Shown here piece after piece: positions 35,658-43,858 of a stretch of DNA of 64,000 bases (its first letter is position 1; every line of letters begins with the position of its first letter). The notes under the pieces are model-generated. The model was not told where the DNA came from and did not search any database. It saw only the letters and a program-made list of their open reading frames with translations. The DNA comes from Candidatus Hodarchaeota archaeon (GTDB lineage: Archaea > Asgardarchaeota > Heimdallarchaeia > Hodarchaeales > Hodarchaeaceae). Made by a program: the position numbers and the translations under genes. The stretch covers positions 3,754 to 67,753 of the forward strand of contig JAEOSR010000004.1 of the NCBI GenBank assembly GCA_016840285.1, given 5' to 3'.

Positions 35658-35894
35658 ATGGCTGAAGTACATCAAACATTAGATGCACGGAACTTATCTT
35701 GTCCTATGCCTGTTTTAAAGTCTAAAAAGGCATTGAAAGCCTTGGAACTTAACCAAGTGTTAGAAATTTTAGCTACTGATCCTGGGAGTATGGCGGACAT
35801 TCCAGCCTGGACTCGTACCACGGGTCAGGAACTCATTTCCGCGGAAGAGCGCGGTCCCAAAGATTATCGTTTTCTTGTTAAAAGACTAAATTAA
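35658..35894 (+). CDS. tusA: TusA-family sulfur carrier protein
   Basis: The 78-residue protein has the TusA active motif CPMPVLKSKKAL near residue 16 and the C-terminal strand RFLVKR. The cysteine carries persulfide sulfur. ATG 35658 (MAEVHQTLDARNLSC) is chosen over TTG 35637 because it matches the family start. It leads an operon with DsrE2, DsrE, a second TusA and an SQR-like flavoprotein, consistent with sulfane-sulfur handling. Confidence 0.93.
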   Translation: MAEVHQTLDARNLSCPMPVLKSKKALKALELNQVLEILATDPGSMADIPAWTRTTGQELISAEERGPKDYRFLVKRLN

Positions 35895-35912
35895 AAGTAG
35901 AATGGTGATATT

Positions 35913-36422
35913 ATGACTGAATCTATATCTGAAAGTATTACTCCTCCAAGTGAAGATAAGCCCAAACGCATGGCAATTATTGCTTCTGCTGGTACGCTTG
36001 ATGCTGCTTACCCCCCAGTTATTCTCGCTTCTACCGCAGCAGCAATGGACATGGAAGTTGCTATTTTCTTTACTTTTTATGGATTGAATTTAATCCACAA
36101 GAAGAAAAGTAAGAAACTCAAAGTGAGTCCTATTGCTAATCCAGCAGCACCAATGCCCGTCCCCAATATTGTTGGTATGATCCCAGGTATGACTGGCATG
36201 GCAACCTGGATGATGAATCGCTGGATGAAAAAGGCGAATGTTGCCAAATTTTTAGAATTACGCGATGCGTGTTTAGAGTCTGACGTTCGTATGATCGGTT
36301 GTCAGATGACTATGGACGTAATGGGGATTAAAGAAGAGGATATTATCGATGGCTGCGAACTTGGTGGCGCTGCTTCGTTCTTAGAGTTTGCCAAAGACGC
36401 TGACATTACCTTATTCATGTAA
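35913..36422 (+). CDS. DsrE2-like sulfur-transfer protein (DsrE/DsrF/DrsH family)
   Basis: The 169-residue protein has the DsrE2 layout: AIIASAGTLDAAYPPVILA at the start, a hydrophobic middle with the methionine-rich MTGMATWMM, and conserved cysteines in RDACLES, MIGCQMTMDVMG and DGCELGG. Members accept or donate persulfide sulfur with TusA and may be membrane-associated. The ATG follows GGTGAT. It lies 18 bases after tusA. Confidence 0.9.
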   Translation: MTESISESITPPSEDKPKRMAIIASAGTLDAAYPPVILASTAAAMDMEVAIFFTFYGLNLIHKKKSKKLKVSPIANPAAPMPVPNIVGMIPGMTGMATWMMNRWMKKANVAKFLELRDACLESDVRMIGCQMTMDVMGIKEEDIIDGCELGGAASFLEFAKDADITLFM

Positions 36423-36457
36423 ATCTCTCCTTTTCTTTTATTCATGGAGGAACTGAT

Positions 36458-36868
36458 ATGTCCAAATTGGTATTAATATGTGATTCTGGAGCAACTGAGA
36501 AACTTCAAACAGTTGCATTGGTCGCCTCTGGTGCGATCACAAGTGATTACGAAGTGTTCATCTTCTTCATGCATGATGCAGTTTATGCCTTGAAAAAAGA
36601 TGCTCCACCTGAACCTGAGGTTACTAGTGTGTTTCCAGAAGTATCGAATAAGATTAATCAAGCACGACAAGAGGGAAAGCTCGTCCACTGGAAGGAACTG
36701 CTAGAGGATCTCAAGGATCTGGGTGAGCTTCGAATTGTTGCTTGTGTGCAAATCACTGAAATTTTAGGGTTGGAGAAAGATGACCTCTTACCTTTTGTGG
36801 ATGATGTTGCTGGTGTAAATACCTTAGCAGAGGAAGCCATGAAAGCTGATCAAGTTATTACATTTTAA
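36458..36868 (+). CDS. DsrE-family protein
   Basis: The 136-residue protein begins KLVLICDSGATEKLQTV and has the family's alternating alpha/beta core with FIFFMHDAVYAL and VACVQITEILGL. The second cysteine (ACVQ) is at the usual DsrE sulfur-binding place. GGAGG stands before the ATG. Together with DsrE2 and the TusA proteins it should pass sulfur between carriers; partners are inferred from the operon. Confidence 0.85.
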   Translation: MSKLVLICDSGATEKLQTVALVASGAITSDYEVFIFFMHDAVYALKKDAPPEPEVTSVFPEVSNKINQARQEGKLVHWKELLEDLKDLGELRIVACVQITEILGLEKDDLLPFVDDVAGVNTLAEEAMKADQVITF

Positions 36869-36882
36869 AGGTGAAAATGAAT

Positions 36883-37125
36883 ATGAATCAAGAAATTATT
36901 GCTGATCAAGTAATTGATGCTCGTGGAAGTTATTGTCCTGGCCCCTTGATGGAATTAATCAAAACTATCAAGAGAGGCGAAGTAGGCAGAATCTACGAGG
37001 TATGGAGTAAAGATGCTGGTTCCATTCGGGATATTCCTAAATGGGTGGCCAAAGCAAAACACGATATGGTTGGTGTTTTTGAAGAAAATGGCCATACTCG
37101 CTTTGTTGTCAAAAAAGTAAGGTAG
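36883..37125 (+). CDS. TusA-family sulfur carrier protein, second copy
   Basis: The protein of about 80 residues has DARGSYCPGPLMELIKTI, the TusA motif, and ends RFVVKKVR. ATG 36883 is favoured because GGTGA lies eight bases before it; ATG 36877 is too close, and the GTG at 36871 is part of that ribosome site. Its sequence differs clearly from the first TusA, so the two probably serve different partners. Confidence 0.9.
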   Translation: MNQEIIADQVIDARGSYCPGPLMELIKTIKRGEVGRIYEVWSKDAGSIRDIPKWVAKAKHDMVGVFEENGHTRFVVKKVR

Positions 37126-37157
37126 AATGTTATTGTTGTAGTACAGGAGATTTTTCT

Positions 37158-38312
37158 ATGAGTTCTAATGAAAAGAAACCCCATATTGTCATTCTCGGTG
37201 GTGGTACTGGTGGTGTCATCGTTGCTAATCTTTTGGGACGAAAAACCAAAAAAATAGCTGATATCACTCTCGTATCAAAGAACGAGAATGTTTTTTATGA
37301 ACCAGACTTAATTTACCGTTTATTCGATAAAAAAGAAACAAAAAAACAATATAGACCCCTCCGTAAAGTTGTTAACAAAAACGTTTCAATTCTTACAGAG
37401 GAAATTGTGCATTTAGACCCCCAAAAACAAGTAGTGCAGTTTGAAAGTGGCAATGACATTTCCTATGACTGGTTAGTTATTGCTACGGGTGCACAGTATG
37501 ATTATGAGAGTGTTCCAGGCTACGCAAGTGAAGCACATCACTTTTACAATGAAGAAGCAACTCTTAAGTTGCGTGATGCCTTAGCAAATTTTGAAGGTGG
37601 GAATATAGTAACTGGTGTCGCTGATTTACCTTACAAATGTCCTATTGCCCCTATTGAAGTCACATTCATGCTATATCACTATTTCAAGCGCCGAAAAATG
37701 CTCGAGCAGGTCAATATCCATTACTTAAGTCCTCTTGGAGGAGCTTTTTCAATCGAGCAAGCTTCTGAAAAATTCGAGAAGCAATTTGAGAAGAAAGATA
37801 TTAAACTTCATGAATTCTTCAACACAGAGGAAATATTTCCAGAGAAAAAAGTAGTAAGTTCCTTAGAAGGTGAGGAAATCAATTATGATCTGTTAATTCT
37901 TGTTCCTCCACACAAAGGCGCAACCTACATTGATGATCTGAAATTGGCAAATGAGCAAGGTTGGATCATTGTTGACAAAGAACGGATGCAATCCGAAGCT
38001 TATCCAAATATTTTTGCTGTGGGTGACACTACTGAGTTACCAATATCGAAAGCTGGTTCTACTGCCCACTATCAAGCAAAAGTTGCCTCTAAAAACATTC
38101 TGAGGTTGATTAAAGAGGGTAAGCTAAATGCTAAATATAACGGGCACGCTCAGTGCTTTGTGATGATGGGATTATCCTCAGCCATGGTGTTAGATTTCAC
38201 GTACACCCGACCTCCTCTTCGTTTAGGATACATTCCAAACAGATTATTTTACTACATCAAAAAATATTTCAGTCGTTTCTATTTCCGTGGAGTTCTCAGT
38301 GGTAGAGTTTAA
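37158..38312 (+). CDS. Sulfide:quinone-reductase-like FAD oxidoreductase
   Basis: The 384-residue flavoprotein has IVILGGGTGGVIVANLL for FAD, a Cys in KCPIAPIE (C161) as in SQR/FCC, the second dinucleotide motif and IFAVGDTTELP near the end, plus a C-terminal segment rich in aromatic and basic residues that could touch the membrane. A further Cys occurs in GHAQCFVMMG. SQRs oxidise sulfide to polysulfide and pass electrons to quinone. Quinone use is unproven; the flanking TusA and DsrE genes support a sulfur substrate. Confidence 0.85.
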   Translation: MSSNEKKPHIVILGGGTGGVIVANLLGRKTKKIADITLVSKNENVFYEPDLIYRLFDKKETKKQYRPLRKVVNKNVSILTEEIVHLDPQKQVVQFESGNDISYDWLVIATGAQYDYESVPGYASEAHHFYNEEATLKLRDALANFEGGNIVTGVADLPYKCPIAPIEVTFMLYHYFKRRKMLEQVNIHYLSPLGGAFSIEQASEKFEKQFEKKDIKLHEFFNTEEIFPEKKVVSSLEGEEINYDLLILVPPHKGATYIDDLKLANEQGWIIVDKERMQSEAYPNIFAVGDTTELPISKAGSTAHYQAKVASKNILRLIKEGKLNAKYNGHAQCFVMMGLSSAMVLDFTYTRPPLRLGYIPNRLFYYIKKYFSRFYFRGVLSGRV

Positions 38313-38323
38313 GAAAGCTTGTT

Positions 38324-38908
38324 ATGTCAAATGATGAGGTTAGATTCTTAATGTTGGATGAAAAAGACAAAGCTATTATTGACTTCTTTCAAAAATATCC
38401 TCGAGAATCTTTCACTCAAGCTGCTAAAGCTCTTGGTATGGCTAAAGGGACAGTAAAGAGACGATATGATAATCTAATTGAAAAGAACCTGATCTCTGAA
38501 GGTATTGGATTAAATCTTTCTCAACTGAAATTTAGTCATGCTTTATCTTTCATCGAAATCACAGATCCTCAAACAGAGAAAGCAATTTTGGATTATTTCT
38601 ATGATTGTCCCCTCGTCACAGCCATTTTTTCTCTCTCTGGCTTTGAGTACAATCTTGTAGTTTGTCTTGTTGCTGACACTCGAGAAAAAATTACCACTTT
38701 TATTGACACTTTCCCCCTCAGTCATCTCCCAGGAGTTAAACGGAGAAATAGCTTTTTTGTCAAAGAGTCAGAAGGTTTTTCAGATAAACCTTTTTGGCTT
38801 TTCTTTCCTAATGGTTTTAGTAAGAAAATTTTCAAGCAGCATGACTGCCAAGATAGCTGTGGCGCCTGTGGGGTTATCGAGCGGATTTCTAACGAAGTAG
38901 GGGAATAA
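38324..38908 (+). CDS. HTH regulator with C-terminal Cys cluster
   Basis: The 194-residue protein has an Lrp/AsnC-like N-terminal HTH (FTQAAKALGMAKGTVKRRYDNL) and a middle domain that could be an RAM-like ligand-binding fold. The C-terminus has C175-x3-C179-x2-C182 (CQDSCGAC), unusual for plain Lrp proteins and a candidate metal, Fe-S or persulfide sensor. It directly follows the SQR-like gene by 11 bases and probably controls the sulfur operon. Confidence 0.8.
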   Translation: MSNDEVRFLMLDEKDKAIIDFFQKYPRESFTQAAKALGMAKGTVKRRYDNLIEKNLISEGIGLNLSQLKFSHALSFIEITDPQTEKAILDYFYDCPLVTAIFSLSGFEYNLVVCLVADTREKITTFIDTFPLSHLPGVKRRNSFFVKESEGFSDKPFWLFFPNGFSKKIFKQHDCQDSCGACGVIERISNEVGE

Positions 38909-38931
38909 TTTCTTCTAAAGAAATCAAGAAG

Positions 38932-39441
38932 TTACTGAATTTTTTGCTTCCAAGAATGTACAGGACATTTTTCTCTATTTGCCGGTTGACATTCAACATA
39001 TTCTCCCGTTTTGAAAAAATATTCCAGATGGTCAATCCAACCACCTGTTTTTTTTGATTTTTTGACGAAATCAATAAAGAGAATTAATTTTTCGATTGTT
39101 TCTTCACTCACACTATGTTGGATTTCGCTCGCTTCTTCTACAGCGGTCTTCTCATTGATATCCAGAATCATGAGAAAATCCTTTAATATCTGATGCTTCA
39201 ACTGAATTTCTAAAGCGATTGTTTCCCCTTCTTCTGTTAGTGTTACGCCAGAATACTTTTTATAATTAATAAATCCTCGTTCTTTCATCTTTTGGAACAT
39301 TTCAGTAACACTTGGTGGACTGACACCTAGAATTTCTACAATATCTTTAGCTTGGGCAAATTTCTTCCTTTTAGTAACTTGAAAGATTGTCTCAAGATAA
39401 TCTTCAATTCTCTCTGTTGGTGTGGTTTTTATTTTGCTCAT
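38932..39441 (-). CDS. DtxR/MntR-family metal-dependent regulator
   Basis: The 169-residue protein begins TERIEDYLETIFQV, has the DtxR HTH (LGVSPPSVTEMFQKMKERGF) and a helical dimerisation domain with metal-ligand residues (EEASEIQHSVSEE). A C-terminal pair of cysteines (CQPANREKCPVH) is extra. Family members sense Fe2+, Mn2+ or similar ions. The gene is convergent with the HTH gene at 38324 (23 bases) and lies downstream of the DsrEFH-like operon. Confidence 0.9.
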   Translation of the reverse strand: MSKIKTTPTERIEDYLETIFQVTKRKKFAQAKDIVEILGVSPPSVTEMFQKMKERGFINYKKYSGVTLTEEGETIALEIQLKHQILKDFLMILDINEKTAVEEASEIQHSVSEETIEKLILFIDFVKKSKKTGGWIDHLEYFFKTGEYVECQPANREKCPVHSWKQKIQ

Positions 39442-39497
39442 AAAGATCGAGCTCGCGGAATAGTGGAGTATTTTTAATACAAAATAGGAAAGGGTTA

Positions 39498-39517
39498 CCT
39501 CTTATAAAAATAAGAGG
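39498..39517 (-). terminator. Hairpin after DsrH-like gene, before the DtxR gene
   Basis: CCTCTTAT (39498-39505) pairs perfectly with ATAAGAGG (39510-39517) around a four-base loop. It lies 17 bases past the DsrH-like stop on the minus strand, so a terminator fits. It is also about 57 bases upstream of the DtxR start and next to the ten-base palindrome CTACATGTAG (39518-39527), so an operator for autoregulation is an alternative. Confidence 0.5.
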
Positions 39518-39533
39518 CTACATGTAGAGGATA

Positions 39534-39830
39534 TTATAAGTTAATTATATTATCGTTCTCAATTGCTAAATCGATTATCTCACTATAATCTAACAACTTC
39601 ACTTCGGGATGAACATAATTCTTGAGGCCACGTTTTTCTACGTCTTCTCTTCCTACATAAACCTTCCCCTTCATGATAAATTCTTGAATCAAGATTTCAG
39701 TTTTATTTGCATTATAAACTGCATCTTGTAGAAGGCAGATAGACACTTGATCAGATTCATTGTTATGTTCTTGTGCTAATTCAATTCCAGTTTTGTCTCT
39801 ACAAGTTAAAAAGAATAAAATTTTCGTCAT
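39534..39830 (-). CDS. DsrH/TusB-like protein
   Basis: The 98-residue protein starts ILFFLTCRDKTGIELAQEH and has SICLLQDAVYNA, the core of the DsrH/TusB fold. Last of three small DsrEFH-like genes on the minus strand. In DsrEFH the complex relays sulfur to DsrC or TusE; no DsrC is visible here, so the acceptor is likely TusA. The Cys near residue 10 is not at the canonical sulfur site, as is normal for the H subunit. Confidence 0.75.
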   Translation of the reverse strand: MTKILFFLTCRDKTGIELAQEHNNESDQVSICLLQDAVYNANKTEILIQEFIMKGKVYVGREDVEKRGLKNYVHPEVKLLDYSEIIDLAIENDNIINL

Positions 39831-39848
39831 GTTTTTTTCAACCTTACC

Positions 39849-40190
39849 TTAAAGGGGAATGACTGTAGTTGCCCCTACGATATTTTCAAGCACATCTTTA
39901 TGACTTTTAACTTCTACTTCATCGATTAAATCATCTTGTGTCAATCCTCGTTCTTCCAGTGCCTTCTTATCCACCCAGATATCTAATTCGATTTCTTTCA
40001 GAAAGTCGATGTGCATCTGATAAACAGTTTTATCTGTTTCTTTCAAAAAGGTATAGACACCATCATTAATAGCTATCACACGAGGGTCAAAATCCTCGGT
40101 GGCCACAGCCATACGTAGTCCTTCAACGGGATAAAGAGTACCATGAGGAGGTTGTCGTAAAAGTATTACTAGATTCATTTCTTCTGGCAT
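39849..40190 (-). CDS. DsrE-superfamily protein, DsrF/TusC-like
   Basis: The 113-residue protein begins MNLVILLRQPPHGTLY after the start MPEE and contains VIAINDGVYTFLK and a C-terminal alpha/beta unit. ATG 40190 is chosen because AGGAGAGTG lies just before it; the longer ATG-like start at 40211 would overlap the upstream gene more. It has no cysteine, as in TusC. Confidence 0.8.
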   Translation of the reverse strand: MPEEMNLVILLRQPPHGTLYPVEGLRMAVATEDFDPRVIAINDGVYTFLKETDKTVYQMHIDFLKEIELDIWVDKKALEERGLTQDDLIDEVEVKSHKDVLENIVGATTVIPL

Positions 40191-40204
40191 GATTTTACAC
40201 TCTC

Positions 40205-40573
40205 CTAACAAATGACTAGGAATTTATCTGTTTCTTTGAGGATATTCTCCATATCAGGAGTCCCAGCTCTTTTGATTTTTCCTTTGGCATCCTTGCATTT
40301 CATACAATTCTTTGCGGTTCCACGGACTAGAAGACATAAGCTACAAAGTCGAATTAAAGCGCCTTTTTGGACTATTTCTTCAAAACCTCCTTCAACATCA
40401 AAGATTCCTTCAATCTTCTTCTGATTTTCTAATACTGAATTTACAGCATCCATGTAACAAAAGATTTGCACTTCATATCCTTTATCCAAAGCCGCGTTTG
40501 CTAATTCAACAACAGTTTCTGGAGCCTGTGATTGATGGGGCCCAGAAAAAAATAATATTCCAATTTTAGCCAT
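40205..40573 (-). CDS. DsrE-superfamily protein with CxxC pairs, DsrE/TusD-like
   Basis: The 122-residue protein begins AKIGILFFSGPHQSQAPET and has EVQIFCYMDAVNSVL. Unlike standard DsrE it carries two CxxC pairs (LCSLC and NCMKC), which could bind a metal or carry sulfur. GAGGAATAATT precedes the ATG at 40573. The stop is TAG. It is the first of the three-gene set, which overlaps or abuts its neighbours and is probably one transcript. Confidence 0.82.
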   Translation of the reverse strand: MAKIGILFFSGPHQSQAPETVVELANAALDKGYEVQIFCYMDAVNSVLENQKKIEGIFDVEGGFEEIVQKGALIRLCSLCLLVRGTAKNCMKCKDAKGKIKRAGTPDMENILKETDKFLVIC

Positions 40574-40617
40574 AATTATTCCTCTATTGAAATTGCTCAT
40601 TTATTTAATTTCTACTT

Positions 40618-40650
40618 AAAAAAAAGAAGGGGGAATTATTTTCCCTTTTT
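40618..40650 (-). terminator. Hairpin and T8 tract after yedE-like gene
   Basis: On the minus strand, after the YedE stop, AAGGG and CCCTT-type arms form an imperfect stem and are followed by eight T (40618-40625 as A on the plus strand). This fits an intrinsic terminator that separates the tusA-yedE unit from the DsrE-like gene. Confidence 0.55.
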
Positions 40651-40664
40651 GTTGTAGTTTTTGT

Positions 40665-41753
40665 TTAATCTTCTCCTCTCATAAATAAGAGATAGGCCAT
40701 TATCCAAGTGCCTAAAATGATGAAAATTGAAGTTAAAATACTACCTACAGATAGCTGGGGAATTCCACTAAGTAAATTGCCGATGTTACAACCAGCTGCG
40801 GTGACTGCACCGACTCCCATTAAAGAACCTCCAATAAATTGGTAAAGTAATATTTTCCCCTCTTTAGGAGCACGGAGTTTGAATTCTCCAGCAATGAAAG
40901 CAGCAATGAAAGCGCCAATAATAGCACCAATCACTAACCATGCTATCCAACTTAAAGCAGCTTCAGCGGTAGCCACGTCAGAGCCAGCAACGAAGTATTT
41001 TAGAACTGCAACCCAGCCAGCTGTAATACCTAACGGATAATTTCGGCCAGCAGCAGCTGAAGAAACAAAAGCAACACACCCAATCAAAGCAATGGCAATA
41101 CCTGTTATCCACCAAGCCCAACCATCTTTGAAGATTTTTTTACCTAAGTCACTGAAGTCCAATTTGTTTCCAGCTTTTTGCCATGGTAAATAACTTCTCC
41201 ATATGAAGTATGCAGCAATGAGCGCTGCAACGACTATTACTATTATCCATGTAAGTAGATCTACCATACTAGTACCTAAGATATTACCCAGGGTTAAGGC
41301 TGATCCATCATCAGCAGCAATTGCTGTAGCTGATCGTAATTCATCCTTTATCGGAGTAAGCAGTCCTACTGCTGTAGTATAGGCCCCGAGTGACAATCCT
41401 AATAAGGCCATTAGTGATCCTACCATTCCTTCGCCGACCCGATATGTCGTTCCTGATGCACAACCAGCGGCTAAAGCCATTCCAATACCGAATAGGAATC
41501 CACCCAATATATTACCTGCCCAGGCAAGAGGTTTTGGAGCTAAGGTAATGATATCGAGAGCATCCATCAGATGGAAAGCCACCATTTGAATTACTATTGC
41601 CAGAACTACCGCTTTTAGTAGAGTATATTGTTTTAAAAGTATTATATCCCTGAAAGCAGAGTTCATACAAAATCGTCCACGTTGTAAAACAAATCCAAAA
41701 ATAATTCCAATAACTATTCCTGGAATTACTACTATTGCAAAATCTAATGCCAT
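40665..41753 (-). CDS. YeeE/YedE-family membrane transporter (thiosulfate/sulfur uptake type)
   Basis: The 362-residue protein has eight or nine membrane helices and the family cysteines in GRFCMNSAFRD, AAGCASGTTYR and AAGCNIGNLLSG. In the characterised TsuA (YeeE), such cysteines pass thiosulfate through the membrane with the help of a TusA-like partner. A TusA-like gene stands 17 bases upstream here, the same pairing as YeeE-YeeD. The substrate is inferred. Confidence 0.9.
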   Translation of the reverse strand: MALDFAIVVIPGIVIGIIFGFVLQRGRFCMNSAFRDIILLKQYTLLKAVVLAIVIQMVAFHLMDALDIITLAPKPLAWAGNILGGFLFGIGMALAAGCASGTTYRVGEGMVGSLMALLGLSLGAYTTAVGLLTPIKDELRSATAIAADDGSALTLGNILGTSMVDLLTWIIVIVVAALIAAYFIWRSYLPWQKAGNKLDFSDLGKKIFKDGWAWWITGIAIALIGCVAFVSSAAAGRNYPLGITAGWVAVLKYFVAGSDVATAEAALSWIAWLVIGAIIGAFIAAFIAGEFKLRAPKEGKILLYQFIGGSLMGVGAVTAAGCNIGNLLSGIPQLSVGSILTSIFIILGTWIMAYLLFMRGED

Positions 41754-41769
41754 AAGTCACACCTTTGTT

Positions 41770-42003
41770 TTATTTGATTTTCACTAGAATTACCCACTCT
41801 GAGGTTCCAGTTTTTTCAGCTGAAAGAACTTCATGACCCAATGATTTCATTGTCTCTGGAACCCGTTCTGCTGATAGTGGATAATCAATTATCAGTTTTA
41901 GTACCTCTCCAGACTTCATTTTTTTCACTTTTCGTTTACTTTTGACGTCTGGATAAGGACATACTTCTCCACGGAGATCTAAACTTTCTGTTATCTCTGT
42001 CAT
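41770..42003 (-). CDS. TusA/YeeD-like sulfur carrier, third copy
   Basis: The 77-residue protein has LRGEVCPYPDVKSKRKVKK, the TusA motif with D in place of the usual small residue after P, and ends WVILVKIK. The ATG start at 42003 opens the unit with YedE. It likely takes sulfur delivered by the transporter and hands it to DsrE proteins downstream. Confidence 0.88.
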   Translation of the reverse strand: MTEITESLDLRGEVCPYPDVKSKRKVKKMKSGEVLKLIIDYPLSAERVPETMKSLGHEVLSAEKTGTSEWVILVKIK

Positions 42004-42153
42004 TTTTTATCAACACAAAAAAGGGATTGTATTTTTTTTGGCGAACCTAGAAATTTTAGGTATTCCGAAATTCATAATTCAGAACAGGTTTTTTGAATAG
42101 TCTTTAAGATTAAAAATCTACTTCAGATAAGACATGGTGACAAAGTAGTCACT

Positions 42154-42169
42154 TTTAGAACGTTCTAAA
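42154..42169. promoter_or_regulatory. 16-base perfect palindrome upstream of tusA-yedE
   Basis: TTTAGAACGTTCTAAA is a perfect palindrome, 151 bases before the tusA/YeeD start. Close by are GTGAC and GTCAC arms (42137-42141, 42148-42152) and AACCTACT/AGTAGGTT (42180-42187, 42229-42236). The TTTAG...CTAAA form resembles DtxR-type operators in general shape, and a DtxR-family gene lies at 38932. Which regulator binds is unknown. Confidence 0.5.
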
Positions 42170-42389
42170 TGAACTCAGTAACCTACTATTAACTATTGTT
42201 ATGGGTACAGGTATTATCCACCTACCTCAGTAGGTTAGTCACTTATCCTAGTAGTAATTACAACTAATTTTGTAATTTCAGATTGAATTATTATGTTTGT
42301 TAGATTTATTCAGACGAATACATTTTGTCACCTGATTTCTGAACGTTTAACGGAGGATTTATTTCTTTAAAGAAGTAATTTTTGGTTCG

Positions 42390-42610
42390 AACCATTATAT
42401 TACTTCTGACTGGGTATTTCTGTCCCATTATTTTTAGTGGGTTTAACAAGATTTCTTGTAACGATTTGCTTTTATATTACTGCACTTCCAATTTGCAAAT
42501 ATCTATTCTTCATTGCTCATATTATCGTGATTATTGAGTTAATTTTCTTAGCTCCATTCGGGAAATTTGCTAATGTTTGGTATCGATCATTTGCTCTTTG
42601 TATACATTAA
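42390..42610 (+). pseudogene. Remnant of a membrane electron-transfer subunit (NarI/HdrE-like)
   Basis: An open stretch at 42410-42610 without a proper start reads as two membrane helices, including AHIIVIIELIFLAPFGKF and VWYRSFALCIH, then TAA. Just before it, another frame reads ILLLTGYF, so a frameshift probably separates the helices. The PFGKFANVW phrase recalls the heme-b membrane subunits of nitrate reductase or HdrE. A 14-codon fragment with a GGTGA site follows at 42662. The surrounding 42004-42949 holds no other gene. Confidence 0.5.
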
Positions 42611-42949
42611 GAACTACATGTTCGACGGAATGAACTAGATAAGGACGTAATAAAGGTGAAAATGAAAGTAAAAAAGGTAGCCACTAAAACTGCTCAAGTT
42701 GTTTAACTCCCCCCGTTCTCATTAGTTTGTGAATCTTTATGCATTTAGAATATTCAACGCGTCAATAGTGACATAATAACCACAATTAATACAAAATCCA
42801 ACTAATTTAACAATAGTTACAAGCAAACTTTTTTAAAATTGTCCTAAGTTAAAGTCCTCACTCAGACAGTCCAGAAACTCTTTCTGAATTTAAACATCTG
42901 TTCTTTCATGAGAGTTAAATGATTATAGACGTAAAGAGGATAGTATAAA

Positions 42950-43858
42950 ATGAGTGGCAAAGCAAGAATTGCTACTGAATGGCTCATGGTCTGTTCTGGA
43001 TGCCATATTTCGTTATTAGACATCCATGAAGCAATCATTGATGTTCTAGCTAAAGCGGAAATTGTTAGATCTCCTGTTCTTGCTGATGTAAAAGAATTTG
43101 TTCCAGCAGATGTAGGAATCATAACAGGGGGCATTAGGAATGAGCATAACATACATGTAGCGAAAGAAATGCGGAAGAATTGTAAAATTATTGTTTCTCT
43201 AGGAAGTTGTGCCTGTTTTGGAGGCACTCCCAGTCTTGCAAATATGTACACACGCGAAGAACTATTTGATAAGGTCTACAAGAACACAATGGGAGTAGAC
43301 AATCCTTTGGGTAGAGAGCCTCAGGACGATGTACCCCCATTGACAGAGAAAGTGGCACCACTCTCCTCTGTTATCGATGTAGATGTAATGATTCCAGGTT
43401 GTCCTCCTGTCCCTGAACTGATTGCACAAGCTGTAATGAGCTTATTGGAAGGAAAACCTCTGGAATTACCAAATCAATCGGTTTGTGAACCCTGTCCACG
43501 AGAGAAGAAGCATACAAAGATCACAGAACTGAAACGGTGGTATAAATCTGCTGGAGAAGACATTGATCCAGACCGCTGTTTTCTGGAACAGGGATATATT
43601 TGTTTAGGTCCAGTCACCTGGGGATTATGTGATGCACGGTGTCCAAAAGTAGGAGTACCATGTCGAGGTTGTCATGGGCCATTGAATCCTGATCGGGATC
43701 CTGGTGTTGATGCTGCCTCATTTTTAGGAACATTGTCTACTGACATTCCCATGGAGCAAGTCATGGAAGCCATGGGGAATGATCCTATACCGATATTGTA
43801 TCAGCATCAGTTTGGTTTTACGAAATTTAACAATTTTAAGGATGCAGCGAAAAAATGA
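42950..43858 (+). CDS. mvhG: NiFe hydrogenase small subunit, group 3c (MvhG)
   Basis: The 302-residue protein has the Fe-S ligands of the family: CSGCHISLLD, GSCACFGG, PGCPPVPE, then CEPCPREKKH and a Cys-rich end (CDARCPKVGVPCRGCHG). There is no signal peptide, so it is cytoplasmic. MvhG carries electrons from the NiFe site to MvhD. GAGGATA precedes the ATG. The stop overlaps the start of the large-subunit gene by four bases (ATGA). Confidence 0.95.
   Translation: MSGKARIATEWLMVCSGCHISLLDIHEAIIDVLAKAEIVRSPVLADVKEFVPADVGIITGGIRNEHNIHVAKEMRKNCKIIVSLGSCACFGGTPSLANMYTREELFDKVYKNTMGVDNPLGREPQDDVPPLTEKVAPLSSVIDVDVMIPGCPPVPELIAQAVMSLLEGKPLELPNQSVCEPCPREKKHTKITELKRWYKSAGEDIDPDRCFLEQGYICLGPVTWGLCDARCPKVGVPCRGCHGPLNPDRDPGVDAASFLGTLSTDIPMEQVMEAMGNDPIPILYQHQFGFTKFNNFKDAAKK

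Noticed and set aside
42381..42396. GGTTCGAACC, suggestive of a tRNA T-arm
   Set aside because: No acceptor, anticodon or D stem can be built around it. It lies next to a decayed membrane gene and is just a short palindrome.
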